The notes under the pieces are model-generated. The model was not told where the DNA came from and made no database searches. It saw only the letters and a program-made list of their open reading frames with translations. DNA of 25,004 nucleotides from NCBI GenBank assembly GCA_027596195.1, contig JADGJG010000297.1, forward strand, positions 1-25,004. The letters run 5' to 3'. Positions 1 to 9,536 of the stretch are shown one piece after another. The position numbers were made by a program, and so were the translations under genes. This DNA comes from Podochytrium sp. JEL0797 (lineage: Eukaryota; Chytridiomycota; Chytridiomycetes; Chytridiales; Chytriomycetaceae). How positions within the stretch are numbered: the first letter of the stretch is position 1; each line of letters opens with the position of its first letter.

Positions 1-58
1 GATGCTGGTTTTGCTTGTTACTATTTTTTCGGCGGCGCCCCAACACCCCGCCCGAATT

Positions 59-81
59 CCCCCCCCCCCCCCCCCCCCCCC
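59..81. repeat. Poly-C homopolymer run
   Basis: There are 23 consecutive C bases, directly preceded by a GAATTC hexamer sharing the first C. The run lies inside what should be the intron upstream of the exon at 120. It may be a real low-complexity intronic tract or a sequencing/assembly artefact at a contig end; the right edge of the window is also C-rich. Confidence 0.9.
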
Positions 82-119
82 AAACTCAAAAAAAGCTCAC
101 GATCTCTCCAAAACTTTAG

Positions 120-952
120 ATCACCAAAGAGAAGCAAGAAGCAAGCGCCGATATCGAACTCGAACGACAACAAGAGCTTGAAACGGGCAAGAGCAAACGA
201 CCCACCAAAGTCCGAGACCCCGATGCCGACGACGACGACAACCAAAGCGACGCTGCAAGTGACGACGAGGAGGTCAAACCGAAACCGAAACGCGCGCCCG
301 CGAAACCGAGGGCGGCTCCGAAGAAGAAGGCGCCAGCGAAACCGAAAGCAACGGCTGTGAATAAACGCAAGAAAGTGAATGAGAGCGATGAGGAGACGCC
401 GGTTGTGTCAGAGGTGGAGGAGGAGGATGATTTGATGGTGATGGATAGTCCTCCGCCGGCTCCGAAGGCGCGGGCGAGTGTGGCGAAACCGGCGGCCAAG
501 TCGAGGTAAAAAACAGCATTCTCTCTCTTGTTTGTGTATTTAAATGGGCATGATTGTTTGTATATAGGTCCGCCGCCGCATCCGCGTCTCAATCTCAATC
601 GACCGCAACCGCGAAACCCAGAGCCTCGAGTTCCAAATCCTCCGCCGCAAGTGGAAGCGGACTCCGCCAAACCACACTCAACTTTGGCGCCTCCCAACAA
701 CAAGCTTCACAAGCGTCCTTGAACAGCGGTCCTTCCCCCTCCGTCAAGATTTCCGCATCCGTCGCGTCCACTCCGGCGGCAAGACCTCCTCCCGCACCTA
801 CTGCGAAGAGGCCGGCGGCTGCTCGGCCGGCTGCTGCGGCTGCTGCGGGGAGGAGGGGGACCGCGACGGGGGTGACTGTGTTTGAGGATAGTGATGAGGA
901 GGAGGTGGGGGAGACGAGTTTTGCACGGACTGGGAAACGGGCGAGGCAGTAG
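120..952 (+). CDS. C-terminal part of a nuclear charged protein, MRE11-like or DNA topoisomerase II-like tail (5' end outside window)
   Basis: Two exons are visible: 120-505 and 568-952 (stop TAG at 950), joined across a 62-nt intron 506-567 with phase 2 kept. The first exon opens after a TTTAG acceptor, because the frame has a stop exactly at that AG. The product is rich in Lys, Ala, Pro and acidic stretches, such as DPDADDDD and SDEE. It then has a PIP-like RQTTLNFGAS segment, an Ala/Pro/Arg-rich stretch, and an acidic end FEDSDEEE followed by GKRARQ. A QTTLxF-type motif and an acidic end before basic residues occur in MRE11 C-tails, and similar elements occur in topoisomerase II tails. No catalytic domain lies in the window, so the family is a guess; nuclear location is inferred from the basic clusters. 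It is convergent with the receptor gene at 1071. Confidence 0.55.
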
Positions 953-974
953 AAGGGGGATTGGACAGATTGCA

Positions 975-980
975 AATAAA
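975..980 (+). terminator. Polyadenylation signal AATAAA
   Basis: AATAAA lies 22 nt after the stop codon of the gene ending at 952, a usual position for a fungal 3' end signal. Confidence 0.6.
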
Positions 981-1014
981 AATCTGGTATTGCTTTTTTA
1001 TATAATTGAAGTGA

Positions 1015-1020
1015 TTTATT
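1015..1020 (-). terminator. Polyadenylation signal AATAAA of the receptor gene
   Basis: AATAAA read on the minus strand, about 50 nt beyond the receptor stop at 1071. The two convergent 3' ends share a gap of only 118 bp. Confidence 0.55.
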
Positions 1021-1070
1021 TTTCATAAAAAGCAAGTTAAACGGAGAAACCCCAAAAATAATTAAAAAAC

Positions 1071-4000
1071 CTAATCGACGTGGATCTTTTTGGCAACTTC
1101 CATACCTTGAACAAACTTTGAAGCCAGCTCGGAGTTCTCAAATTCGACTTGAAACTGCACCGTCGGAAGCTTCATTTCGACTTTCGATCCTTTCAATCCC
1201 AACACCAAGTCCTTGAACCCAAAACATGCATAATCATCAGGAGACTCAAATTCCAACCAAGCCGTCGCCTTGGTATGATACACTGAAATCAGTGTCCTTT
1301 TCCATTCAGACCAAAAACTCCACTTGTTGGCCGTTCTCATTCGATACACCACTTGCTCAGCGATACGAACGCGTTCGTGGTACCATTTCGGTGTTGCCGG
1401 GAGCTTCTTGAGTGCTCCCACAGCAGAACTAACCACCCGCGCACTTTTCGCACTAACCCCCAACACATTGGACGACATTTTCGTAGTCGCAGCAACAGGA
1501 AGAGGAGTATTCCCCTGCCCAATAATTTTTAGCGCCAACATCCCTTGCACAACCTCCCTCTCAATCGCAAACACCGTAGGTCCAAACACCAACACCATCA
1601 CAATCATGCAAGAAACCCACAAACACACGACCGTGTACATGCCCGTTGTAGGACCCAACTGAGAATTCACAATCATGCAGACAAGGGCGTAGAGGAGGGA
1701 TATAACGGGGATGAGGACGAGGAGACCCGTTTCGTTGTGGATTCCTTTCACGTTGCGCGCGTAGTAGACGGTGGGGAGGAGGAGGGTTACGAGGAATCCG
1801 CTGAATCCGTAGATGGCGAGTTCGTACGGGGAACTTGTGGGTGTGCTGGTGCAGGTATTGATGGAGTGAGAACCGACCGTTATGTATACGGGGATTTGGC
1901 CGTCTTTCCAGGTGAAAATGGAGAGGAGAATCTGATTTGGAAAAAGAACCGCATGTGGAGATGTTTTAGGGTGCAGACGTTTTTGGGGGTATCCACTTAC
2001 AATTTGGGCGGAAGCACAAAGAAGAGGAAATAACTGCTGCACCAGCTTCAGTCGATTCATTGCAGCCCGCATTAAAACTGTCTTTGAAGCAAACACGATT
2101 GTGGTGAATACATTCTTGGCCACCAGGGACGCCAAGCAAAGCACAGATCCAACCCCAAACAACCAAATTCTCAATTGACAAGTGACAAACGAGGCTGCAT
2201 TCAGATAGAAGATCATGGATAGAAACATGAAGAGAAGGCCCCAGGCAAAGATGTAGCTTTGAAAGATGATTTTGGCTTTTACCAACGCGTGGGCTTGGTT
2301 TCTGATTATGAATATAAAGCAACCGATGCAGCAGGCGATTCCTAATATTGATAGAGACAGGATGAATTTTCCATGTGCGGTTGATAGAGTGTCGGTAGAA
2401 ATAATCAGTTGCACGATAGGCGGGCCATCCGGTGGTGGAATGGAGCTATTGCTATAGAACATTGGAAGTATGGAAGGGTAGTTTGAGAAGGATGTTCCGT
2501 TTGAATTTGTTTCTCCGAAATCTGACAAGAAAGCATTAAGTTTCAAAAACGAGAAAAAAATGATAGCAGCCTCACTTGTGCAATTTTGCATAATGTTCGT
2601 GCAGGCCACAAACTGCAATGCCAAATCTCCAGAAGACGTTAAAATCATTGGAGCTTCCACCAATCCATCATAACCAGTATTCATGAACGCCGAGTAATTC
2701 ATAGAGTTTTTCAATTCAGAAATGTTGGGCCCTCCCTCTGCGACACCAGCAACCCCTCGCAAAACTTGATCCAAGCCATACATCAAGGTCATTGCACAAT
2801 CAAATTCAGTCTCAATGTCGTACCCCTGAAGGAAGCTGGAGTTTAGAAACCCATTGGACAGTTGGCTCATTTCTTGAATTAATTCCGACTGTTTCGAAAC
2901 ACTTGTCACGACACCGGTACCCGGTGAAAAATTGACATAGCCTTTCATAAGCTGCCAATAAGTGGGCCCAAAGATCTGAGTAGGATCGCCGTAAACGGCA
3001 GGCTGTCTTGGAGAAATCCACACGTGCTCGCTGTCCACCAAACCATGCAGAGTTCCTAAATAGTAATATGCTTGTGCAATCCATTCTGGGATTCCATTCA
3101 CGACAATAAATCGAGCATCAACGAGCTTGAGGCAGTTTCCGATTGAAGTGATGTCTGTTTGGGCTAAAGTGACTGGGCCAATGCATTCGGCCAAAACACG
3201 AATACCGTGCTTTTCAAGTGCAGATTGAATGTTGTCTGCGACTGTGTAGAAAACTGTTAAGAAGAAGTCAGAGGCGCCAAGGAGAACTTACTGATGGCAC
3301 TGGTGGGGTCGTCAAACTGGGTTACCAACGCGACGCGGGTCACATTCCAAAACTGGAGCAACCGGACGTAATTGATTCCAATGTCTTGAAATCCACCTGT
3401 CCACTCAGAGTTTAAACATTGGCTGTAAGCAAAACTAATCCCAAACCTCGCATTCTGAAGAAGTACGGATACAAGTCTTTGTTTGATAGGATTGGAGTTG
3501 TTTGCTCTGCCCCACATGTAGGAATTTTATAAGCAGAACTAATTTCTGCAATCAGACGTGTCGTTGAGCCGTATTCCAATGAGATGAGACCAAACAACTC
3601 TGTCAAAAGAAACAGACAAATCAGATCAAATCAATCATTTCTCAAAGAATACCTGCACGTTGCTCCACGTTGTTGATCATCATCTGAGTTGCAAATCCGT
3701 TGGTCAGTTGGGAAGAATATGGCGAAATATTCAAAGCTGGATCCAAGTCGTTGAATCTCCTGATGATCACGGTCGTGTTTGGGAGTATCAGAGGGTTATT
3801 ATTGATCATGTTGACGGCGGCTTGAATGGCGATATCGTTAATATAAGTAAAACCGTCGCTTCCGTTCAAATCAACTTGGGTGTTGTTGTTTAGGAACTCA
3901 GGGACGGTGGAAGAGTTGAGTGGCACGCCGAGGCTCGCGTATGAATACGAGTCGAGAATGCCGAGTTCGACAAAAGATTGATTCTTTTGGGCAACCGCCG

Positions 4001-4100
4001 GGTGAGTCAAGCAGATGAGGAAGCAGAGGAAGTGCCGCGTAGGAGTGTGAGTGTGGATATTATTGACGCGTTGCGCCGTCGATCGTCGCGCCCGGAACAT
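1071..4100 (-). CDS. GABA-B-like class C G-protein-coupled receptor
   Basis: Exons on the minus strand: 4100-3653, 3599-3447, 3396-3292, 3253-2576, 2521-2001 and 1931-1071. They sum to 2766 nt (921 residues) and every junction keeps frame. The start is the only Met before a hydrophobic signal peptide (HFLCFLICLTHPAVA). Residues about 30-500 form a bilobed periplasmic-binding-like ligand domain, with SLEYGSTTRLIAEISSAYKI, YPYFF and NVTRVALVTQFDD. Residues about 510-770 hold seven hydrophobic helices with the LLSIFTWKDGQ stretch typical of GABA-B-type receptors. I see no cysteine-rich linker, as in the GABA-B branch. The tail of about 150 residues begins basic and ends in an alternating strand-rich segment plus helix (TAWLEFESPDD to MEVAKKIHVD) that resembles a PH-like fold, which is an inference. 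The acceptor at 3254 or 3242 is equally in frame. Ligand unknown; coupling to heterotrimeric G proteins is expected from the family. Confidence 0.9.
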
Positions 4101-4130
4101 TCGTGTGTTGGTTGGGCCTTTGTCTCGAAT

Positions 4131-4139
4131 GTATTTATA
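4131..4139 (-). promoter_or_regulatory. Putative TATA box of the receptor gene
   Basis: On the minus strand the sequence reads TATAAATAC, about 31-39 nt before the ATG at 4100. If it is used, the 5' UTR would be extremely short. Confidence 0.4.
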
Positions 4140-4188
4140 CGAAACAATAGGAAAACCTAAACAATAAGAAGAAAAGACCTCCCAAAAA

Positions 4189-4231
4189 CTCTTCTCCTTT
4201 AATTAAATAGTAAAGAATTAAAGGAGGAGAG
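4189..4231. repeat. Near-perfect inverted repeat in the divergent promoter
   Basis: Left arm 4189-4204 (CTCTTCTCCTTTAATT) and right arm 4216-4231 (AATTAAAGGAGGAGAG) are reverse complements with one mismatch that would be a G-U pair in RNA. The 11-nt spacer is AT-rich. It ends 32 bp before the TRAPPC8 ATG, so it could act as a dimeric protein-binding site or as a 5' UTR hairpin. Confidence 0.75.
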
Positions 4232-4263
4232 AAAAAGAACTGTGACTTGAAAAAAAGAGCACG

Positions 4264-7200
4264 ATGGCCGAGCCGCGATTTGTGCATTCAGTGCTTTCGC
4301 CCCTTGTCGCACTCGTTTCGTCGCCGGACGTGGACGAACTTGCGCAGGCGAATGGGATTGCCTCGTTTGAGCAATTCATGCAGCCGTTTGGGCAGCGCAT
4401 CGAGGGGAAGGGTGCGTTCCCTAGGACCCGTTACTAGGCGTACTCACACACCACCTAGTCAACGTCCTCGACTCAGCTGGTCACTCCGCAAACATCGACG
4501 GGTTCTCGCTGCGCTTCCGCAACCTACGGGACACTGCCCCCACGGACGTGGGTGCGATCCGCAAGGTGCTGGTCCAGTCGATGCAGCTGCACAAGGACCG
4601 CATCGTCCCTGCCGACGAGCAGAGCATCCGTACGGGTGTGTAGCCATCCATGGAGAGTAGTCGCCCTTTTTTGACACCTGAATTAGGCCCGCTCGAGTCC
4701 ATTTCGCCGTGGTTCAACACGTACCGCAACTATGTCTGCAAATACAACGGCACTTCCGAACACGAGACATTCAACCATCCCGTGGCGTGTGCGTTGCTTG
4801 TTGGTGTAAAACGCATTCGAATCCTGACTTCCATTCGCAGGCCTAATCGTCACGTCCACCCTGTCTCCCGATCCCATTGCGCAACTCAACCAACTATATC
4901 CTTCTTCCCCGGATAAACTACCCGAGCTGTTTTCGTCGGGTTTCCTGGACCCGCAAATTCCGCTGAAGCATTACGTGTTGATCCACGACGCATCGCGTGC
5001 CCCGAATGTCGAGTAAGTTATGGATTCGACTCGCTCACCCCTCCCCAAATTTCCCGTTATAGCTGATAACGTGTCCAACCCTCCCCAAGCGCCGAAGCCC
5101 TGTTTACGCAAATGAAGAAATCGTTTGGTCTCAGTTGTCGTCTCGTTCGCATCAACTCGAAAGCCCCCGATTCGAACCCTTCGGAATACAGCGCCTCGAA
5201 AATATGGGATGCTTACCTGTCCGAATACACGCCGCTTTATGAAGCCATGCATGCGGATCCAAACGCGGTATTGGAGGCTTCTGCCGCGAGAGGCTCATTG
5301 GGCGCCAAAACGGGGAGTGAGGCAGAATTGAATGCATCCGTGTTGGGAGTAGTGAAATCTTTTGTGGCTGGCTCAGAATCGAATACGATTCCGGCAAAGT
5401 CGACCCTCGTGTATGGCGCGTTGATGACTGAATCTGACGTGAAGGGAATGGAAACGTTTGTGAAGGAGTTTGTGGTTCAAGCGTTGTTGCCGAGTATGGA
5501 ACGGAGTGTGCAGCATTGGAATGAGCAGGTTCGGGGATTTTTCCCTAATAATTTGGAAGGCCCGTTTTTTAAGATTTTTTGAAGGTTGCCAGCAGTCGCC
5601 GAGGGTTTACGGGCCGTTTGTTCACTGCTGGAAGGAGATTTCTTGGAACGAGTACGCAAGCCAACAAGGGAAACTCCCCGGGGACGTCTGCGCCTGAGTA
5701 TTCCACCCCGTGAGTTTTTTTTTGTCTGAATGCGATTTCACTTCGAAACACAGTGTTGAAATTCTCCCCTCCCACTCCAATTATCAGATACCCACACACA
5801 TCCCAAGAACTCATTCTCCGCAAACTCGCCGATTACTCCTTCATGCTCCACGATTACAAATTCGCCTACAGCATGTACGACAGCGTTAAAAAAGACTTTC
5901 AACAAAACGACCGCGCGGTGAAACACTTTGCGGGAGTCCAGGAGATGCTGGCTCTCTGTGTACTGATGAGCGACGCGAATTTGAGGGGCAATTTGGAGAG
6001 TTTGTTGGAGAGTTCGATTTCGGGCTACCTCGAGTCCGGAGTGTCAATCTACGCGACGCGGGCAACCATGCTGGTGTATGAGATGTTGAAGTTTCGAGAG
6101 AGTTTTGGGTCGGCGGCGGGGCTGCTGTTGAGGATGATTGGAGAGGTACAAGCTCGATTCCGTTATTGCTCACCGTTGGAGTTGCTGATGCTGTTTCAAA
6201 ACATAGGATTCTGACCTTCGAAGTGCTGTGTTGTTGGAACAATCGGCATTCTGTCATTTGAAAGCGAGTCCCTCCCAGCGGAGAAAATACGCGTTTTATC
6301 TAGTCATGGCGGGCGATCGATACACGAAATGCAGCCAGGTATGTACCCCCTCCCCTCAAGCCCTTTGATTGGACCCTGACTCCCTTCCTTCCGGCCCGTT
6401 TCCAGCGAGAACACGCGCTCCGCTGCTACTCTGGCGCCCAAAACGTGTACGAAACGATCGGCTGGACCCTCATCAACGACCACAATCATTTTACGATTGG
6501 ACGACTGTATTTCCACCTCGGAGACCCCGTGTCGGCGTTTACGCATTTCACACATTTGTTGACTTCGAGTCGCCAAGGAGCAGAGCAGCAAGCGTCGCAT
6601 TTGAACGAATTTTTGCATATTTACAAGGTACTGTGGAATCCAACTTTATGGATTATGTTTGACTTACGAACAAACAAACAAAACTCAGTGCATCGCGACC
6701 CAATTCCCCATTTCCCAAATCGACCTCCTCCCCGCCACTCCCGTCCCCGTACTCGACCAATCCTCAGTCAACGTGTCCCTTGTTCATACCAGCCACGTGG
6801 GACATACGTCTGCGTCGGACGGCGTATGGGAGAAGATGGAGACTGATCTTGTCGAACAAGGGTTCAATGGGACACCCGGCGGCGCGGGAAAGCCTGTCAA
6901 GCTGATGAAGACTGTGCGTGAGGGTGGGAATACCGTGTGCGCGGTGGGAGGTGAGTGAAAGAGACATTCTGAACTACGTTTTTCTGATTTGCTTCTAAAC
7001 TGGTTGAAAAACAATGCAGAACCCGTGTTTGTATCGTTTTGTATCCGGAACCCACTCCAAATCGCGTTGGAGTTGAGCAATTTGACGTTATTCGCGGAGT
7101 TTGAGGCATCGCAGGCGGGTTCGGTTGTATCGGACGTTTCGCCCATTACGGAGGGAGGTGCGCGATTGGAGTTTGAATTCTATGATTTGGAGTACGTGCC

Positions 7201-9401
7201 GGTTCTGGCATTGGCGCCCAAGGAGTCTCGCGAGGTGAGAGCAACTATGAACTCCTCCCATGGGAACAAAAACTCAACCCGCCTCGTTCTCAACTTCACA
7301 GATGCAACTCAAAGTGTATCCCAAATCCGAAGGTCAACTCACCATCCAAGGTCTCAAATTGACACTCAACGATCTCGTCCCGATTACCCTCCCGTTCCAT
7401 AAACGCGGTCGCCGATTGAACGACACGCCATCGCAACAAAAGTCTCTCGAACCTCTCTACGCTATCGACAACACTCTCACTTTCACCGTCACGTCCCCGA
7501 TGCCTGTGTTGGATTTGATGTTCCACACGTTCCCAGATGTCTTATTGAGTGGGCAGGTGGAGAGGACCGTGTTGGAAGTGCAGAATAAGGGCGTGAGGGG
7601 GTTGAAGAATTTGAAGGTCAAGTTGAGTCACGCGAGCTTTTTTGTGGTGGGAAAGGCGGAGGAGATTGAGTGTCCTGCGTATGGTGAGCTTGGAATTCCG
7701 TTTTTGTTTCCCGTCCTCTTTTAACGTCTCAAAAACTTTCACACCAGCCTCCAAACCGCGCGAAAGCCCAACCTCCAGAGAATCCGTGACCACACCCAAC
7801 CGCATCACTGATACGAGTATCGTTGACATCTCCCTCCCCGGCTCCACCTCTACCACTACAGGCATTCTCGCCCCCGGCACCACCACCCTCCTCCCCGTCT
7901 ACCTCCGCGGCGACAAAATCGGCAAGCACACGTTCCGATTCCTCTTCTGCTACCAATCCGAGGACGACAACGACAAGATTGGGTACCGCAAGCTGCAATA
8001 CAGTTTGACCTGCAACGTGTACCCTTCGCTCAAGATCAACGCGTTCACGCGGCCGAGTACGAGTCGGTTGGATGAATTCGTTTTGGGGATTGAGGTGGAG
8101 AATTTGCAGGCGGGGAACTTGACGTTGCGGCAGTTTAGTTCTGTGAGTCCTGTGTGGGGGATTCGGAGGGCGGATGAGGAGGGAGAGAATGGGCAGTTGA
8201 GTACTTTGTTATTTTGGTGTCCACTCTCCGCGAATTTAGGCTGAACGGTTTGATTTTTTGAATCAGGGCTGCTGATGAGAAGCTGGGTGTGTTGCAGGGA
8301 AAGCAAACCACTTTCGCGTACTTTCGGTTTACGCATGATCAGAAACAAATTCAGAGACCCGATCCGTCCCCCGAAAAGTGCACGACCGAAGCGATCGTCA
8401 ACTTTATTGTGAATGAAAATCAGCCGTTTTCACCGAGTCCTGTGGATCTCCAAGTGTCGAACATTTCTTTGGTTTGTGAATTGATTGATGATTCATGTTC
8501 CCACCCCGGTTCGCTAACACTTTTGAGGATAGCAACCCGACCAAGTCATTTGCAACTCATCCCCTTTCAACACCTTCTCCCTCCAATCCCGCTCCGTTTG
8601 GCGCTCCCAATCCCTCTCAATCCACTATTCCGCCATCCCCGCGGATCGACTCTCCAACATTTTCACCCTCTACTTCACGGATGACGCCGACATTGTCCTC
8701 TTCTGGGAAGCCCCACCCCTCTTCCCAGGCGGCCCCGCGCGGTTCGGGCACCACTTTATCATTGGCATCAACCTGAGCCTCCAATCGCCGCTCCAGCTCC
8801 TCGCGCGGATTGGAAAAAACGCGTCGCATTTGACGTTCCAGAGTCGATCTCTGTACGCGGCGACGGTGACGGAGCGCAAGACGTTGATTGAGAGTTTGTT
8901 GAAGCATCGACAGAAGGATGTGAGTCCTGTTAGGATTGTGGTGGAGTCGAGTGGTGGTGGGAAACAGTTTGCTCATGATTTTGAAGCGAGGTGAGGTTTG
9001 CGGCCGCGGTTTCTCATTTTGAAATACTGAATTCTTTTTTCTTCAGTGGGGATCTCGTTCTTCCATTCACCGCGCGTCTCCGCAACTCCTCATGGGAATA
9101 CACAGTCACATATTCCCTCGAACTCCCCTCCAACGAAAGCAACGCAGCCATGGAGAACGACTTCACTTGGACAGGTTCCACCTTGATGGAAGGAACCTTG
9201 GCTCCCGAGCAAGAAACTGAACTCGTACTCCACGCGTGTTTTGCGAGAAGGGGCACGTTTGATGTGAACCGGTGGAAACTGAATGTGACGGTGTTGCATC
9301 CGGATGGGGAGGCGAGTCGGACGACGGGGGTGGTGGTTGTGCATACGGGGGCTTCGTATATGCAGATACCGAATTTGCCGTATTTGGTTTCAATAAATTG
9401 A
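4264..9401 (+). CDS. TRAPPC8: TRAPPC8 / Trs85, TRAPP III complex subunit
   Basis: Sixteen exons: 4264-4411, 4459-4635, 4687-4788, 4841-5012, 5090-5528, 5585-5709, 5788-6145, 6207-6338, 6406-6627, 6689-6950, 7020-7234, 7302-7683, 7748-8195, 8267-8471, 8533-8990 and 9047-9401. They total 4200 nt, 1399 residues, close to the length of human TRAPPC8. Introns are 47-78 nt. The N-terminal part carries the Trs85 features HPVACLIVTSTLSPDP, ISPWFNTYRNYVCKYNGTSE, NEQVASSRRGFTGRLF and LILRKLADYSFMLHDYK. A helical-repeat middle includes RKYAFYLVMAGDRYTKCSQ and CYSGAQNVYETIGW. From about residue 700, beta-rich Ig-like segments (FVSFCIRNPLQIALELSNL and later) run to the end. In the family, Trs85/TRAPPC8 gives TRAPP III its specificity, activating the Rab Ypt1/Rab1 in autophagy and Golgi traffic. 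Exon 13's donor is GTTGAG, chosen because it alone keeps frame. Confidence 0.95.
9392..9397 (+). terminator. AATAAA overlapping the end of the TRAPPC8 CDS
   Basis: The hexamer lies within the last codons, ending two bases before the TGA stop. It could serve as the poly(A) signal, since the convergent GPI-PLD gene ends only 135 bp away. Confidence 0.4.
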
Positions 9402-9536
9402 AATCCCACAGGGGTATTTTGATTTTTTTGGAACATAATCTCGAAGGCGGAGTTCCAGCGTGGTTCCAGAGCGCCAAATCTGGATTCTTCGCGTGTGGAC
9501 GGTGCCAGCACAATCAAATCATTAACTTTATAATCA

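Larger units (their letters stand above)
4101..4263. promoter_or_regulatory. Divergent promoter between receptor and TRAPPC8
   Basis: Only 163 bp separate the two start codons, so both promoters and 5' UTRs must fit here. It is A-rich on the plus strand toward TRAPPC8 and contains the TATA-like site and the inverted repeat listed separately. Confidence 0.7.
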
